Assembly (NCBI RefSeq): GCF_000723165.1
Contig: NZ_HG322949.1
Span: 3,414,771 to 3,451,064 of the forward strand
DNA from: Janthinobacterium agaricidamnosum NBRC 102515 = DSM 9628
GTDB taxonomy: Bacteria > Pseudomonadota > Gammaproteobacteria > Burkholderiales > Burkholderiaceae_D
Length of the DNA: 36,294 nt
Reading direction: 5' to 3'
The position numbers and the translations under genes are program-made. Shown here piece after piece: positions 16,964 to 25,368 of this stretch. Below the pieces are notes generated by a model, which was given only the letters and a program-made list of their open reading frames with translations, ran no database searches and was not told the origin of the DNA. Position 1 is the first letter of the stretch. Each line of letters begins with the position of its first letter.

Positions 16964-17681
16964 TCGCGTAGCCGCGCACAATCAGGCGCTGCGACGCATC
17001 CGGCGGCACGATGGTTTTTTCATCGAAACCGCCGAGTATCGGCGTGCCTTGCAACACCACGCTCCAGTCGGGCGGCACCTTGATCGTGATGCCGCCGCAC
17101 ATGACGAACACGTTCAGCACGGCCTCGCCGCGGATGGCCGCATTCCGCAAATCGAGTTCGCAGCCGCCGAGGATGGCGGTCACTTCGCCGCCGCGGAAAT
17201 CCTGCGCGCCGATGCGCCGCACATACCCGCCGAGGATGGCCGTGACCTCGACCTCGCTATCGTCGTCGGCGGCTTTTTTATCGAGCTTATCGAGCGATAC
17301 CGGGGCGCCGGCGACACCGCCTTGCGCCGCGCGCCGGGTGCGGCGCCGTCCGCGCAGCGAGCGCAGCACGATAGAAAAACCCAGCGCGATCAGCAGCAAC
17401 GGCCACAGGGTTTTCCAGCTGATGTAAATCAGGCCCAGGTATTTCAGGGTCAGCGCCAGACCGAACAAGACCAGTGCACCGCCGACGATATAAGCACCGG
17501 TACTCCGGCTTTGCATGATTTTCAATACGCCAAAAAGCATGATGATGGTCGGCCAGAAACGAAACGCATAACGCACATCGATCAGGTTCAGGTTATCGAG
17601 CAGGAATAACAGACCCAGTCCGATCACCACCACGCCCAGCACGATCTGGCCCGGCGATTCCAACTGCGGTTTCTCTTTCAT
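16935..17681 (-). CDS. LiaF-like membrane protein (LiaI/LiaF TM region plus C-terminal domain)
   Basis: The 248-residue protein has four hydrophobic segments in its first half (QIVLGVVVIGLGLLFLLDNL, WPTIIMLFGVLKIM, AYIVGGALVLFGLALTL, WPLLLIALGFSIVL), then a basic linker RRRTRR. The C-terminal beta-rich domain repeats an ILGG motif (VTAILGGYVRR, VTAILGGCELDL, TPILGGFDEK), as in LiaF-type cell-wall stress proteins. The start at 17681 is set by a strong GAGGAGG ribosome site; a longer frame to 17957 has no support. Its last 29 bases overlap tail-to-tail with the helicase gene. A role in envelope-stress sensing is inferred from the family only. Confidence 0.85.
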   Translation of the reverse strand: MKEKPQLESPGQIVLGVVVIGLGLLFLLDNLNLIDVRYAFRFWPTIIMLFGVLKIMQSRSTGAYIVGGALVLFGLALTLKYLGLIYISWKTLWPLLLIALGFSIVLRSLRGRRRTRRAAQGGVAGAPVSLDKLDKKAADDDSEVEVTAILGGYVRRIGAQDFRGGEVTAILGGCELDLRNAAIRGEAVLNVFVMCGGITIKVPPDWSVVLQGTPILGGFDEKTIVPPDASQRLIVRGYAIMGGLEVRN

Positions 17682-18050
17682 GATGGTGTTCCTCCTCGTT
17701 TGCGGAAAATGGACACGGATGATTTGTTTGATCGTCAAGATACGCCGAATCGCCGCACGGCGAAACAGCTTTTCGACGAGCGGCGGATAACGGGCGGTGA
17801 ATCGCATGCGGGATGGCGTGAACGGCGCTGGAATGCAAAAAGCCGGCGCAATCGGCGCCGGCTGTCGAGGGGAATCTGGTGCCGATCCTTGAGGCGACCG
17901 GCTTACCTGCTGATGAACGAACATGCCGACGACTTCTCGGCAGTGCGCCTCAATCACGCACAGCCATCATAGCTGAGCTTGGCGAAAAAGACCGTGTGTT
18001 AGCGCACATAGAGACCGTTTTCCACTCAGTTACTGACTTGGATCAAGTAA
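17682..18050. other. 369-base gap with minus-strand hairpin terminator
   Basis: No convincing gene is visible. It holds the terminator described next and, immediately after the stop of the epimerase-like gene, a 13-base palindrome ACTTG-GAT-CAAGT (18036-18048). The stretch 17864-18050 could be a 3' untranslated region or a small RNA on the minus strand. Confidence 0.5.
17836..17863 (-). terminator. Intrinsic terminator on the minus strand
   Basis: AGCCGGCGC (17841-17849) pairs with GCGCCGGCT (17855-17863). Read on the minus strand the stem is followed by TTTTT. It most likely ends transcripts coming from the epimerase-like gene 190 bases upstream. Confidence 0.75.
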
Positions 18051-18941
18051 TTACAGCATATCCTTGGCGATCCACTCCAATACAGATGGGCCATGCGGCT
18101 GCCAGCCCAGCAAGGTGCGGCCGCGTTGACCGCGCACCCGGCTGTTCGAACCGAGGCCGTAGGACGCCATTTCATACCCCCACTCGCCGATCGCATCGTC
18201 CAGCGGCCAGTCTTGCGCCGGTTCCAGCTCCAGTACGCGGGCAATCGCCGCCGTCATGTCGCGGAACGACGCTTCGCCCGATTCGACAAAATAGAAGGTG
18301 CCGGCCGGCGTTTTTTCCAGCGCCAGCAAATACAGTTCGACCACGTCGCCGATGTAGACATTCGACCAGATATTGCGGCCCGGACCGACATGGCGCACCA
18401 CGCCGCTCTTGCGCGCCTGTTTCAGCAAACGCGGTAATTGCACGCTGTCGCGCGGCAAGGCGCCATGGCCGTAGATCAAGGTATTGCACAACACGGCCGA
18501 ACGGATATCCTGCTTGGCGGCGGCCAGCACCAGCTCGTCGATCGCCACGCGCGCGGCCTTGTCGGCGGTCGGCCGCGGCAAGCGGTCTTCATGATAAATC
18601 TGCTCGGTGCCCTCGCCGCCCGAAGCGTCGCCGACGATGCTGGAACCGCTGGTGTGCAGGAATGGCTTGCCGGAACCGGCCAGGCCTTCGATCAGCGCTT
18701 CGACGGCGCCGCGGTGATCGCTGCTGGCGGCGTTGATGACGCCATCGGCGGCGCGCGCCTGCTCGATCAGCAAGTCGCGGTCGTTCAAGGTGCCGACCAC
18801 GGCGGCAACGCCGATGGCCGCCAATTCGTCGACCTGCGCCGCATTGCGCACCAGGCCGGTAACGCTGTGTCCGGCGCGCACCAGTCCGGCGGCGATGGAA
18901 CTGCCGATAAATCCTGCTGCGCCTGTGATGAATATTTTCAT
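18051..18941 (-). CDS. NAD-dependent epimerase/dehydratase family protein (extended SDR)
   Basis: This 296-residue protein begins MKIFITGAAGFIGSSIAAGL, a canonical Rossmann motif (GAAGFIG) for NAD(P). It continues with VVGTLNDRDLL and a substrate domain (VELYLLALEKTPAGTFYFVE). The family interconverts or reduces sugar or carbonyl substrates; the classical Tyr-x-x-x-Lys is not obvious at the usual place, so it may be an atypical member. A frame to 19019 adds residues without homology, and the ATG at 18941 has GGAG upstream. It is divergent from the ABM monooxygenase gene across 158 bases, which may reflect joint control by the nearby LysR regulator. Confidence 0.85.
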   Translation of the reverse strand: MKIFITGAAGFIGSSIAAGLVRAGHSVTGLVRNAAQVDELAAIGVAAVVGTLNDRDLLIEQARAADGVINAASSDHRGAVEALIEGLAGSGKPFLHTSGSSIVGDASGGEGTEQIYHEDRLPRPTADKAARVAIDELVLAAAKQDIRSAVLCNTLIYGHGALPRDSVQLPRLLKQARKSGVVRHVGPGRNIWSNVYIGDVVELYLLALEKTPAGTFYFVESGEASFRDMTAAIARVLELEPAQDWPLDDAIGEWGYEMASYGLGSNSRVRGQRGRTLLGWQPHGPSVLEWIAKDML

Positions 18942-19099
18942 AGCTGACTCCGTTAGTGTTGAATGGTAGGGAATCAGTATGGCGCCGCATGCCCGGCAGA
19001 CCAAGACCGCTGGCGGCAAATCATATGTGAGTTGCAGTCAACAAACGAAAAAGCGGGAATCGTGTATCGTGCTGTATCACATCTCTTTTCGGAAAAAAC

Positions 19100-19396
19100 A
19101 TGACCGTCAATATCATCGCCACCTTGCAAGCCTTGCCGGGCAAAGAAGAACAATTGCAGGCCGTCCTCAGCGCCGCCATCGCACCGACCCGCGCCGAAGC
19201 GGGCAACCTGCGTTACGAGCTGTATCGCGACAATGACACGCAGGATACTTTTGTATTCGTCGAGCAATTCATCGACGAAGCCGCATTCGCCGCGCATCAG
19301 AGCGCAAGCCATAGCGCAACCTTGCAGGCAGGCGTGGCCGGCTTGCTGGCCAAGGCGCCCAGCATCGTCAAGCACACCCAGGTTTCGCCTGTCTGA
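19100..19396 (+). CDS. Antibiotic biosynthesis monooxygenase (ABM) domain protein, putative quinol monooxygenase
   Basis: The 98-residue protein is a single ABM ferredoxin-like fold, similar to YgiN. It starts MTVNIIATLQALPGKEEQLQ, has RAEAGNLRYELYRDNDTQDT and FVEQFIDEAAFAAHQSASH, and ends with a short strand. Such small proteins act as cofactor-free dimeric monooxygenases on quinols or similar aromatics, or in reactive-compound detoxification. It converges with the LysR gene, with only one base between the stop codons, and is divergent from the epimerase-like gene, so these three genes may form one functional unit. Confidence 0.88.
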   Translation: MTVNIIATLQALPGKEEQLQAVLSAAIAPTRAEAGNLRYELYRDNDTQDTFVFVEQFIDEAAFAAHQSASHSATLQAGVAGLLAKAPSIVKHTQVSPV

Positions 19397-19397
19397 A

Positions 19398-20279
19398 TTA
19401 CAGCTTGTGCTGTAAAAATTCCAGGAAACAGCTAATGCGTTGCGCCAGCTGGGTATTGCGGTAATACACGGCGTGGATTTGCTGGCGATAACCGGTATAA
19501 AACGGTTCCAGCACCTTCACCAGCCGGCCGGCGGCGATATCGTCGCGGGTCATGAAATCGGCCAGGCAGACAATGCCCTGCCCCTGCAACGCCAACTGGC
19601 GCAGCGTTTCGCCGCTCGACGCGGTCAGCGATGGAATCACTTGCAAGCTGTTGCCGGCTTGATGCCGCAGCGGCCACATATTGCCCAGCTCATATTGCAC
19701 AAATCCCAGCAAAGAATGGTCTTGCAGCGCTTCCGGCGTGGCGGGTATGCCGTGCTTCGCCAGGTAATCGGGCGCGGCCAGCAAATATAGCGGGCTGGAA
19801 CTGAGCGCGCGCGCATGCAACGTCGAGTCGTTCAGCGCGCCGATGCGGATCGCGATATCGGTGCGGTGCTCCAGCAAGTCGGCGATCTGGTCGTTGCTGG
19901 TCAATTCCAGCCGGATCTCCGGATACATGGCCCGAAACTCGGCCACATGCGGCACCACGCAATGCAGCATGAATGGCGACGCGGCGTCGACGCACAAACG
20001 CCCGGCCGGCTTTTGGCGGCGGATGCGGATGGTTTCCTCGACGTCCTCCATCGACGCCAGGATGGCGCGCGCCTTTTCAAGAAACAGGTGTCCTTCTTCC
20101 GTCAGTTCCATCCGGCGCGTGGTGCGGGTCAGCAAGGACGTCGACAATTTCTCTTCCAGCCGGGACAAGGCGCGGCTGACGCCGGACGTGGTTTGCCCCA
20201 GGTGCACCGACGCGGCGCTCAACGTGCCGCTATCGATCACCGTCACGAAGATCTTCAAATCGTCGGAATTGATATCCAT
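19398..20279 (-). CDS. LysR-family transcriptional regulator
   Basis: The 293-residue protein has an N-terminal LysR helix-turn-helix (LKIFVTVIDSGTLSAASVHL, SGVSRALSRLEEKLSTSLLT, TTRRMELTEEG). A periplasmic-binding-protein-like effector domain follows from about residue 90 (GRLCVDAASPFMLHCVVPHV, TDIAIRIGALNDSTLHAR). It is close to the DNA-binding subgroup that includes CrgA-like and DsdC-like regulators of oxidoreductases. AAGGAC precedes the ATG at 20279. It likely controls the adjacent ABM monooxygenase or the epimerase-like gene. The gap to hemolysin III is 64 bases, with no terminator visible. Confidence 0.92.
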   Translation of the reverse strand: MDINSDDLKIFVTVIDSGTLSAASVHLGQTTSGVSRALSRLEEKLSTSLLTRTTRRMELTEEGHLFLEKARAILASMEDVEETIRIRRQKPAGRLCVDAASPFMLHCVVPHVAEFRAMYPEIRLELTSNDQIADLLEHRTDIAIRIGALNDSTLHARALSSSPLYLLAAPDYLAKHGIPATPEALQDHSLLGFVQYELGNMWPLRHQAGNSLQVIPSLTASSGETLRQLALQGQGIVCLADFMTRDDIAAGRLVKVLEPFYTGYRQQIHAVYYRNTQLAQRISCFLEFLQHKL

Positions 20280-20343
20280 TGTTGTCCTTGCTTCAAATAT
20301 CGCTGAATTATAAGATACTCAGGCGCAAGGATAAGGTGTCGCT

Positions 20344-20961
20344 TCATGCGACGTAAAACAACACCGCAACATAGTGGCAGATACTGCCGGCCAACACGAA
20401 CAAATGCCAGATGCCATGGCCATGGCGCAATTTATGGTCGGTGGCATAAAACACGATGCCGCCGGTGTAGCACAGGCCGCCCGCCACCAGCCATAAAAAA
20501 CCGTCCCAGCTGAGCGCGGCGATCAGCGGTTTCAAGCCGATCACGGCCAGCCAGCCCATCAGCACATAAATTACCAGCGACAAGATCCGCGCGCCGCGGG
20601 CGTACCAGACTTCCTGGGCGATGCCGATCACCGCCAGTCCCCACACCACGCCGAATAGCGACCAGCCCCAGGGGCCACGCAAGGTGACCAGCATGAAGGG
20701 CGTATAGCTGCCGGCGATCAACAGGTAAATGGCACAATGGTCGAGCCGGCGCAGCACCTCCTTGGCCTTGCCGCGCAAGCTGTGGTACAGCGTCGAGGTC
20801 AGGTACAGTATCAGCAGCATCGCCGCGTAAATGCTGAAACTGACGATTTTCCATGGGTCGCCGCTACGCGCCGCGACCACGATCAGCAAGGCGCCGCCGG
20901 CCACCGCCAGCGCCGCGCCCACCGTATGGGTAATGCTGTTGAAGCGTTCTCCGTAATACAT
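20344..20961 (-). CDS. Hemolysin III family (TrhA/PAQR-like) membrane protein
   Basis: The 205-residue protein has seven predicted membrane helices and the hemolysin III signatures: ERFNSITHTVGAALAVAGG at the start, LTSTLYHSLRGKAKEVLRRL, DHCAIYLLIAGSYTPF and GHGIWHLFVLAGSICHYVAV. The histidines in THT, LYHS, DH and WHLF-CHY are the putative zinc ligands shared with PAQR receptors. Family members in E. coli (TrhA, formerly YqfA) affect membrane lipid homeostasis; true haemolysis is doubtful. The ATG at 20961 gives the canonical start MYYGERFNSITH. A frame to 21078 adds an unrelated N-terminus and is not supported. Confidence 0.9.
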   Translation of the reverse strand: MYYGERFNSITHTVGAALAVAGGALLIVVAARSGDPWKIVSFSIYAAMLLILYLTSTLYHSLRGKAKEVLRRLDHCAIYLLIAGSYTPFMLVTLRGPWGWSLFGVVWGLAVIGIAQEVWYARGARILSLVIYVLMGWLAVIGLKPLIAALSWDGFLWLVAGGLCYTGGIVFYATDHKLRHGHGIWHLFVLAGSICHYVAVLFYVA

Positions 20962-21205
20962 GAGTCGGGCACCCGCGACTGAACTGCGTGCCGCCAGCGG
21001 CATTCCGCAAGCGGTGAAACAATGCAAGGCAGCCGGATCCGGCTTTTGCACCCGGCACATCGTACACCGAAGCGGCAATTCGGGCTGTTCAGCTTCCCCC
21101 TTTCGTGACCGGCTCTGCTTTCCAAGCAGATGCTCTTTTTATTGATATCGCGCTATATAGCAATAATCAATTTCATCAAGATGCTTATTCCAATTGAACA
21201 TAGAG
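20962..21205. other. Non-coding gap before the T6SS island
   Basis: No gene is seen. The base composition changes from GC-rich to AT-rich near 21130, which may mark the left edge of the secretion island. A short AT-rich inverted repeat with TTATTG and CAATAA arms lies around 21138-21166. Confidence 0.4.
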
Positions 21206-21445
21206 AATAAGAATTCCCAGATACAATTTTAAAGTTACCAAATTCACAAAATTATCCAACGACCACTTCGAGATATCCATGAGATCACAGGAAACGGCAT
21301 GCTATCCAACTTGAGGTGTGCGCCACGCCCGAGGATGCGAGCAGCGCGCAGGACGGCGGCATGCGCTACCACGCGGCCCGCACCGGAGAACCCGGCGACA
21401 CGATCCAGGCGCTGCGCTCGCAACGCAGCTTGCGTGTCAGCATGG
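21206..21445 (+). pseudogene. vgrG fossil with 607-bp internal deletion
   Basis: The stretch repeats two separated parts of the intact vgrG further right. Bases 21206-21313 match about 22512-22620 (leader, AGGAA ribosome site and ATGCTATCCAACTTG). Bases 21315-21445 match about 23229-23360 (GAGGTGTGCGCCACGCCCGA and onward). The junction carries a two-base GA shared by both parents, so a deletion of 607 bp at a GA microhomology explains it. That length is not a multiple of three, so the frame is lost. The right end stops abruptly after CAGCATGG. There are also scattered substitutions and a one-base indel in the leader. Confidence 0.87.
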
Positions 21446-21515
21446 CAAGCAAACGCCCGTAAAAAATACAAGGTGATGTATCGCCGTCTTATACGGTAAT
21501 TTTGAAAAAAATGAA

Positions 21516-22019
21516 ATGATGATGACTATCCCGTGGAGCAAGCGTGTATCAGGTTGCCTTTTCTATCTGGCCTTGGCGCTCTTCAATACTGCATGTAGCA
21601 AGGAAAATATGAGTGTCCCTGTAAATTTGACTGCTTATAACCATACCGAAAATGGCATTGGAAGTTATACCGTAACCCTTTCCACAGGAGCCAGCACCAG
21701 CGCCGGTTATCTGGGACCTGGTGAGGGCGGCGGCGGCATGACTTGTTGCTTGGCCGTTCCGCCAGTTTGGCGGCCGGGCATGACCGCTACCATTGAGATG
21801 AAGACAACGGTCAACGGCAAGGACATCACTACCACCAAGACGGTGCCAATACCGCAATACGCCACGGATGATGTCAGCACGTTCAATGTCCATTTTCTTC
21901 ACAATGGAAATTACAAAGTATTGGTCAGCAAGTATGCCTTGGGACATCGACGATACCCGTTGACCGGCAAGGAAGCAGAGCTTAAACCAGGTCTGCCGCT
22001 CAAAATTATCTGGGAGTAA
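21516..22019 (+). CDS. DUF3304-like lipoprotein, candidate T6SS immunity protein
   Basis: The 167-residue protein starts with a hydrophobic signal ending LALALFNTAC, a probable lipobox, so the mature protein would be periplasmic and lipid-anchored. It has VNLTAYNHTENGIGSYTV and the motif GMTCCLAVPPVWRPGM, which matches GTVCCYQLPKQWKAGI in the immunity-like genes further right, and it shares their beta-rich layout. This places it in the DUF3304 family as I know it. Three consecutive ATG codons start the frame (21516, 21519, 21522). It lies between a vgrG fossil and a broken DUF2235 effector, the same immunity-effector order as in the array. The family assignment is good; an immunity role is inferred. 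Confidence 0.72.
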   Translation: MMMTIPWSKRVSGCLFYLALALFNTACSKENMSVPVNLTAYNHTENGIGSYTVTLSTGASTSAGYLGPGEGGGGMTCCLAVPPVWRPGMTATIEMKTTVNGKDITTTKTVPIPQYATDDVSTFNVHFLHNGNYKVLVSKYALGHRRYPLTGKEAELKPGLPLKIIWE

Positions 22020-22118
22020 GGTGAATCATTCTTCTTTGCCGATGGCAGTATTTCCTATTAGCACTGTCTGCAGCAATGTATTCCAAGTCACTTTTTTATC
22101 GAAAATTGCTAGGAAACC

Positions 22119-22516
22119 ATGTCTATTATCTATACCGGACGAAAAGCGCCGCTCGATGGCCGACGCAAACTGACTGCCAAGGAAGCATCGCAGCGCGCCA
22201 AGGCAATGGCTTGCGTACGTGTCAAGACACGTACGGTCACCCAATAGCGCATGCCAAGGCCAGATTTATATCGGCTTGTTTTACGACGGCAGCGGTAATA
22301 ACCAGGATTGGAAAGAACAATATCTTGTCGCCAAGAGGAAGCCCGTATTTTATGCTGAAGCAGAAAAAAGATTATTCAGAAATATATTAAAGCCGAAGCC
22401 GAGTGGAAAAAGCAGTTGACCAAGAGATGGGAGCAAGAAAAGAAGAATCATCATTGATGCTGCGATACGGCTTGCAAGCGATGCGGTTCAACGTTTGTCT
22501 GAAATCAAAAAAATAA
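22119..22516 (+). pseudogene. Remnant of a Tle1-like (DUF2235) effector gene
   Basis: An ATG at 22119 with AGGAAACC upstream opens a frame of 42 residues (IIYTGRKAPLDGRRKLTAKE, ASQRAKAMACVRVKTRTVTQ) that stops at 22245-22247. In another frame shortly after is GQIYIGLFYDGSGNNQDWKE, which aligns with FFGFFFDGTKNNYVG, the conserved N-terminal motif of the effector copies further right. A later frame up to about 22514 ends in AVQRLSEIKKIRI, similar in position to the strand just before the GxSxG nucleophile of such effectors. Several frameshifts and internal loss are needed to connect these pieces, and the catalytic region is absent. The boundary with the vgrG leader at about 22512 is the same one at which homology to the fossil begins. 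Confidence 0.5.
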
Positions 22517-22605
22517 GAATTCCCAGATACAATCTCCAAGGTTACCAAATTGATAAATTCATCCAACGGCCGCTGCGGAATATCGATGAACTCACAGGAA
22601 ACGGC

Positions 22606-25362
22606 ATGCTATCCAACTTGATAAGTACGATCTTTTCCGCGCTCGCCTCCTTCACCAGCGCGACACGGCTGTATGCATTGACGCTGGGCGATGGCGACGC
22701 TGACAGCTTGCTGGTCGAGGCGTTCGCCGCCGACGAGCAAGTGCACGGCATCGGTGCGCGCGACATCATCGCGCTGTCGACCAGCGCCCGTATCAAACTG
22801 GCGTCGCTGCTCGGCAAACAAGCCACGCTGCACATCAGCCTGGCCGACGGCACGCGCACCCAATTTTCCGGATGGATACGCCAAGCCGCGATGCTCGGCA
22901 GCCATGGCGGACTGACGCGCTACCGCTTGCGCCTGACGCCATGGTTGTGGGAATTGAGCCAGGTACGCAACAGCCGCGTCTGGCAAGACAAGACCGTCAT
23001 CGAGATCATCGACAACGTGTTCAGCGCCTATGCGCCACGCGCGATCTGGCGCTGGAGCGACGAGACCGGCTCGTTCATGGACGGCGCCGGCCAGCGCGGT
23101 TATTGCTGCCAGTACCGCGAATCGGACTACGATTTTATTCATCGCCTGCTGACCGACGAAGGTTTATCCTGGCGTTTCGAGGAGGTCGATGGCGGCCAGT
23201 GCATGGTGCTGTTCGCCGACAGCAGCGAGGTGTGCGCCACGCCCGAGGACGCCAGCAGCGCCCAGGACGGCGGCCTGCGCTATCACGCCGCCCGCGCCGG
23301 AGAGCCCGGCGACACGATCCAGGCGCTGCGCTCGCAACGCAGCCTGCGCGTCAGCATGGTCACTGTGCTCAGCTACGACTACAAGGCGAAAAAGGCGATC
23401 AGCGCCAGCGTGCCGACCAACCGGGTGGTTGGCGGCAAGCACGCGCCGCAACTCGAAAGCTACGATGCGCCCGGCCAGTACCGCTACGCCAACGCGGCCC
23501 AGGCGCGGCGCTACGCCACCTTGCAGATGCAGGCGCACGAAGCCCGCGCCCATTTGTGGCAGGCGCGCTCGACGGTGCGCACCTTGCGGACCGGCACCCG
23601 TTTTACCTTGACCCAAGGGCCATTGCAACAGCTCGGCGACGAAGACCCGCAATATGTGGTGCTGCGCGTGGCCAGCGTCGGCATCAACAACCTGCCGCTG
23701 CCGGCGGTCCAGGGCATGGCGGAACTGTTCGGCCCGATTCCAGAATTGCTGGAAGAATCCTTGCCCAATTTGCACGCCGGCTTCGAAGATGCCGAGGCGG
23801 CGATGGCCCAGGCGCACAGCACCGGCTACGCCAACTGTTTCGAGGCAATTCTGGCCGCCACGCCATGGCGGCCAATGCTGGACGAGCCCTCGGAGCGCCC
23901 GACCGCGCTGGGCAGCCAGAGCGCCATCGTGGTCGGCCCGGATGGCGGCGACCGTCCCAACGGCGCAGACGAAATCCATTGCGACAGGCTGGGCCGGGTA
24001 CGCATCCGCTTTCACTGGCAGGAAGATCGCAACGCCAGTTGCTGGGTGCGCGTGGCGCAGCGTTCGGCCGGCGGCGGCATGGGCAGCCAGTTTCTGCCGC
24101 GCATCGGCCAGGAAGTGCTGGTGCAATTCATTGAAAACGATATCGACCGGCCCGTCATCCTCGGCGCGCTATACAACGGCCGTGGTGAAGGCGGCGTGCC
24201 GGCCACGCCGGGCGGCGTGGTCAAGCAGGGCAGCGATCCATCGGTATTCAACCCGGCGCACGACCATGCGGTGTCGGGGCAAGGCAACCTGGCTGGCGGC
24301 AACAGTCCGCTGTGGCATGGCGTCGCTGGCGGCGGACACCGCAACGGCGCGGCGCAGTGGGGTATCCGCAGCAAGGAGTTTGGTGGTTTCGGCTACAACC
24401 AGCTACTGTTCGACGATACCGACCAGCAAGGCCGGATTCAATTGAAGAGCAGTCTGGCGGCCAGCGAGTTGAACCTGGGCCATTTGATACACAGCGCCGA
24501 CAATTACCGGGGCAGCTTGCGCGGCGCCGGCGCCGAATTGCGCACCGATGCGTACGGCGCGGTGCGTGCCGGCGCGGGTTTATTGGTGACCAGTTATGCG
24601 GTCACGCATGGCGCGGTCGGGCGCGATCCGGCCGGCGACAACGCACCCGGCATCGCCTTGCTGAAACAGGCGGTGATATTGAGCGAAACGTTCAGCAATG
24701 CCGCCAGGACGCATGAAACGGTGGCCTACGACGACCAGGCGGCGCCGTTAAAAACGTTGCTGGCGGCGGTATCCGGCATGCATGACATGGATGGCAGCGA
24801 CGTGCCGCACGTGAAAGACCCGATCATCGCGGTGTCGGCCAAGGCGGGATTGGGTCTGGTGGCCGGGCAAGACATCCAGCTGAGCAATGGCGAGACGGTG
24901 GCCCTGATGAGCGGACTGGACAGCCAGTTCATCGGCGGCGGCCAATGGCGCGTGCACACGGGCCAGGCGATCGGCGTGCTGGGCGGCGCGGTCCAGGCGG
25001 GCGACCACAACCTCGGACTGCAATTGATCGCGGCCAGGAACGCGATCGAGTTGCAGGCGCAAAGCGATCGGATGAACATCCAGGCCAGGGACGAGATCAA
25101 TGTGATCAGCGCCAACGCCCACATCGACTGGGCGGCGGCGAAAAGCATCAGCCTGTCGACGGCGGGCGGCGCGAATATCACCATCAGCGGCGGCAATATC
25201 ACGGTGCAATGTCCGGGCAAGATCACGATACACGCCGGGACCAAGGCTTTTATCGGGCCGACGCGTATCACTTATCCGATGCCGGTGATGCCGCGAAGCA
25301 TATGCGTGGCCTGCCTGCTGAAATCATTAAAAGCAGCACCGGCATTCACCTCAGTGGAATAA
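22606..25362 (+). CDS. vgrG: Type VI secretion spike protein VgrG
   Basis: The 918-residue protein is the tip of the type VI secretion tube. It contains the gp27-like base (about 1-430: RLYALTLGDGDADSLLVEAF, YCCQYRESDYDFIHRLL), the gp5-like OB fold (about 440-540: CDRLGRVRIRFHWQ, GSQFLPRIGQEVLVQFIEND, RPVILGALYNG), the Vgr core (about 570-690: GIRSKEFGGFGYNQLLFDD) and a DUF2345 beta-helix (about 710-860: SGGNITVQCPGKITIHAG). There is no enzymatic C-terminal extension. The ATG at 22606 has AGGAA at the right spacing. An in-frame TTG at 22495 would add 37 residues, but that leader carries an indel in the fossil copy and is probably non-coding. The DUF4123 adaptor gene starts six bases downstream. 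Confidence 0.93.
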   Translation: MLSNLISTIFSALASFTSATRLYALTLGDGDADSLLVEAFAADEQVHGIGARDIIALSTSARIKLASLLGKQATLHISLADGTRTQFSGWIRQAAMLGSHGGLTRYRLRLTPWLWELSQVRNSRVWQDKTVIEIIDNVFSAYAPRAIWRWSDETGSFMDGAGQRGYCCQYRESDYDFIHRLLTDEGLSWRFEEVDGGQCMVLFADSSEVCATPEDASSAQDGGLRYHAARAGEPGDTIQALRSQRSLRVSMVTVLSYDYKAKKAISASVPTNRVVGGKHAPQLESYDAPGQYRYANAAQARRYATLQMQAHEARAHLWQARSTVRTLRTGTRFTLTQGPLQQLGDEDPQYVVLRVASVGINNLPLPAVQGMAELFGPIPELLEESLPNLHAGFEDAEAAMAQAHSTGYANCFEAILAATPWRPMLDEPSERPTALGSQSAIVVGPDGGDRPNGADEIHCDRLGRVRIRFHWQEDRNASCWVRVAQRSAGGGMGSQFLPRIGQEVLVQFIENDIDRPVILGALYNGRGEGGVPATPGGVVKQGSDPSVFNPAHDHAVSGQGNLAGGNSPLWHGVAGGGHRNGAAQWGIRSKEFGGFGYNQLLFDDTDQQGRIQLKSSLAASELNLGHLIHSADNYRGSLRGAGAELRTDAYGAVRAGAGLLVTSYAVTHGAVGRDPAGDNAPGIALLKQAVILSETFSNAARTHETVAYDDQAAPLKTLLAAVSGMHDMDGSDVPHVKDPIIAVSAKAGLGLVAGQDIQLSNGETVALMSGLDSQFIGGGQWRVHTGQAIGVLGGAVQAGDHNLGLQLIAARNAIELQAQSDRMNIQARDEINVISANAHIDWAAAKSISLSTAGGANITISGGNITVQCPGKITIHAGTKAFIGPTRITYPMPVMPRSICVACLLKSLKAAPAFTSVE

Positions 25363-25368
25363 ACTATC

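Noticed and set aside
18036..18048. ACTTG-GAT-CAAGT as an FNR/ANR box
   Set aside because: The second half matches the FNR consensus poorly, and the site follows a gene's stop codon with no promoter evident.
22495..22605. TTG-initiated N-terminal extension of VgrG
   Set aside because: The leader carries an indel in the fossil copy and lacks VgrG-like sequence, and the ATG at 22606 has a better ribosome site.
22872..24134. 420-codon open frame in another frame of vgrG
   Set aside because: The Arg/Pro-rich translation has no domain signature, and vgrG in the other frame is unambiguous.
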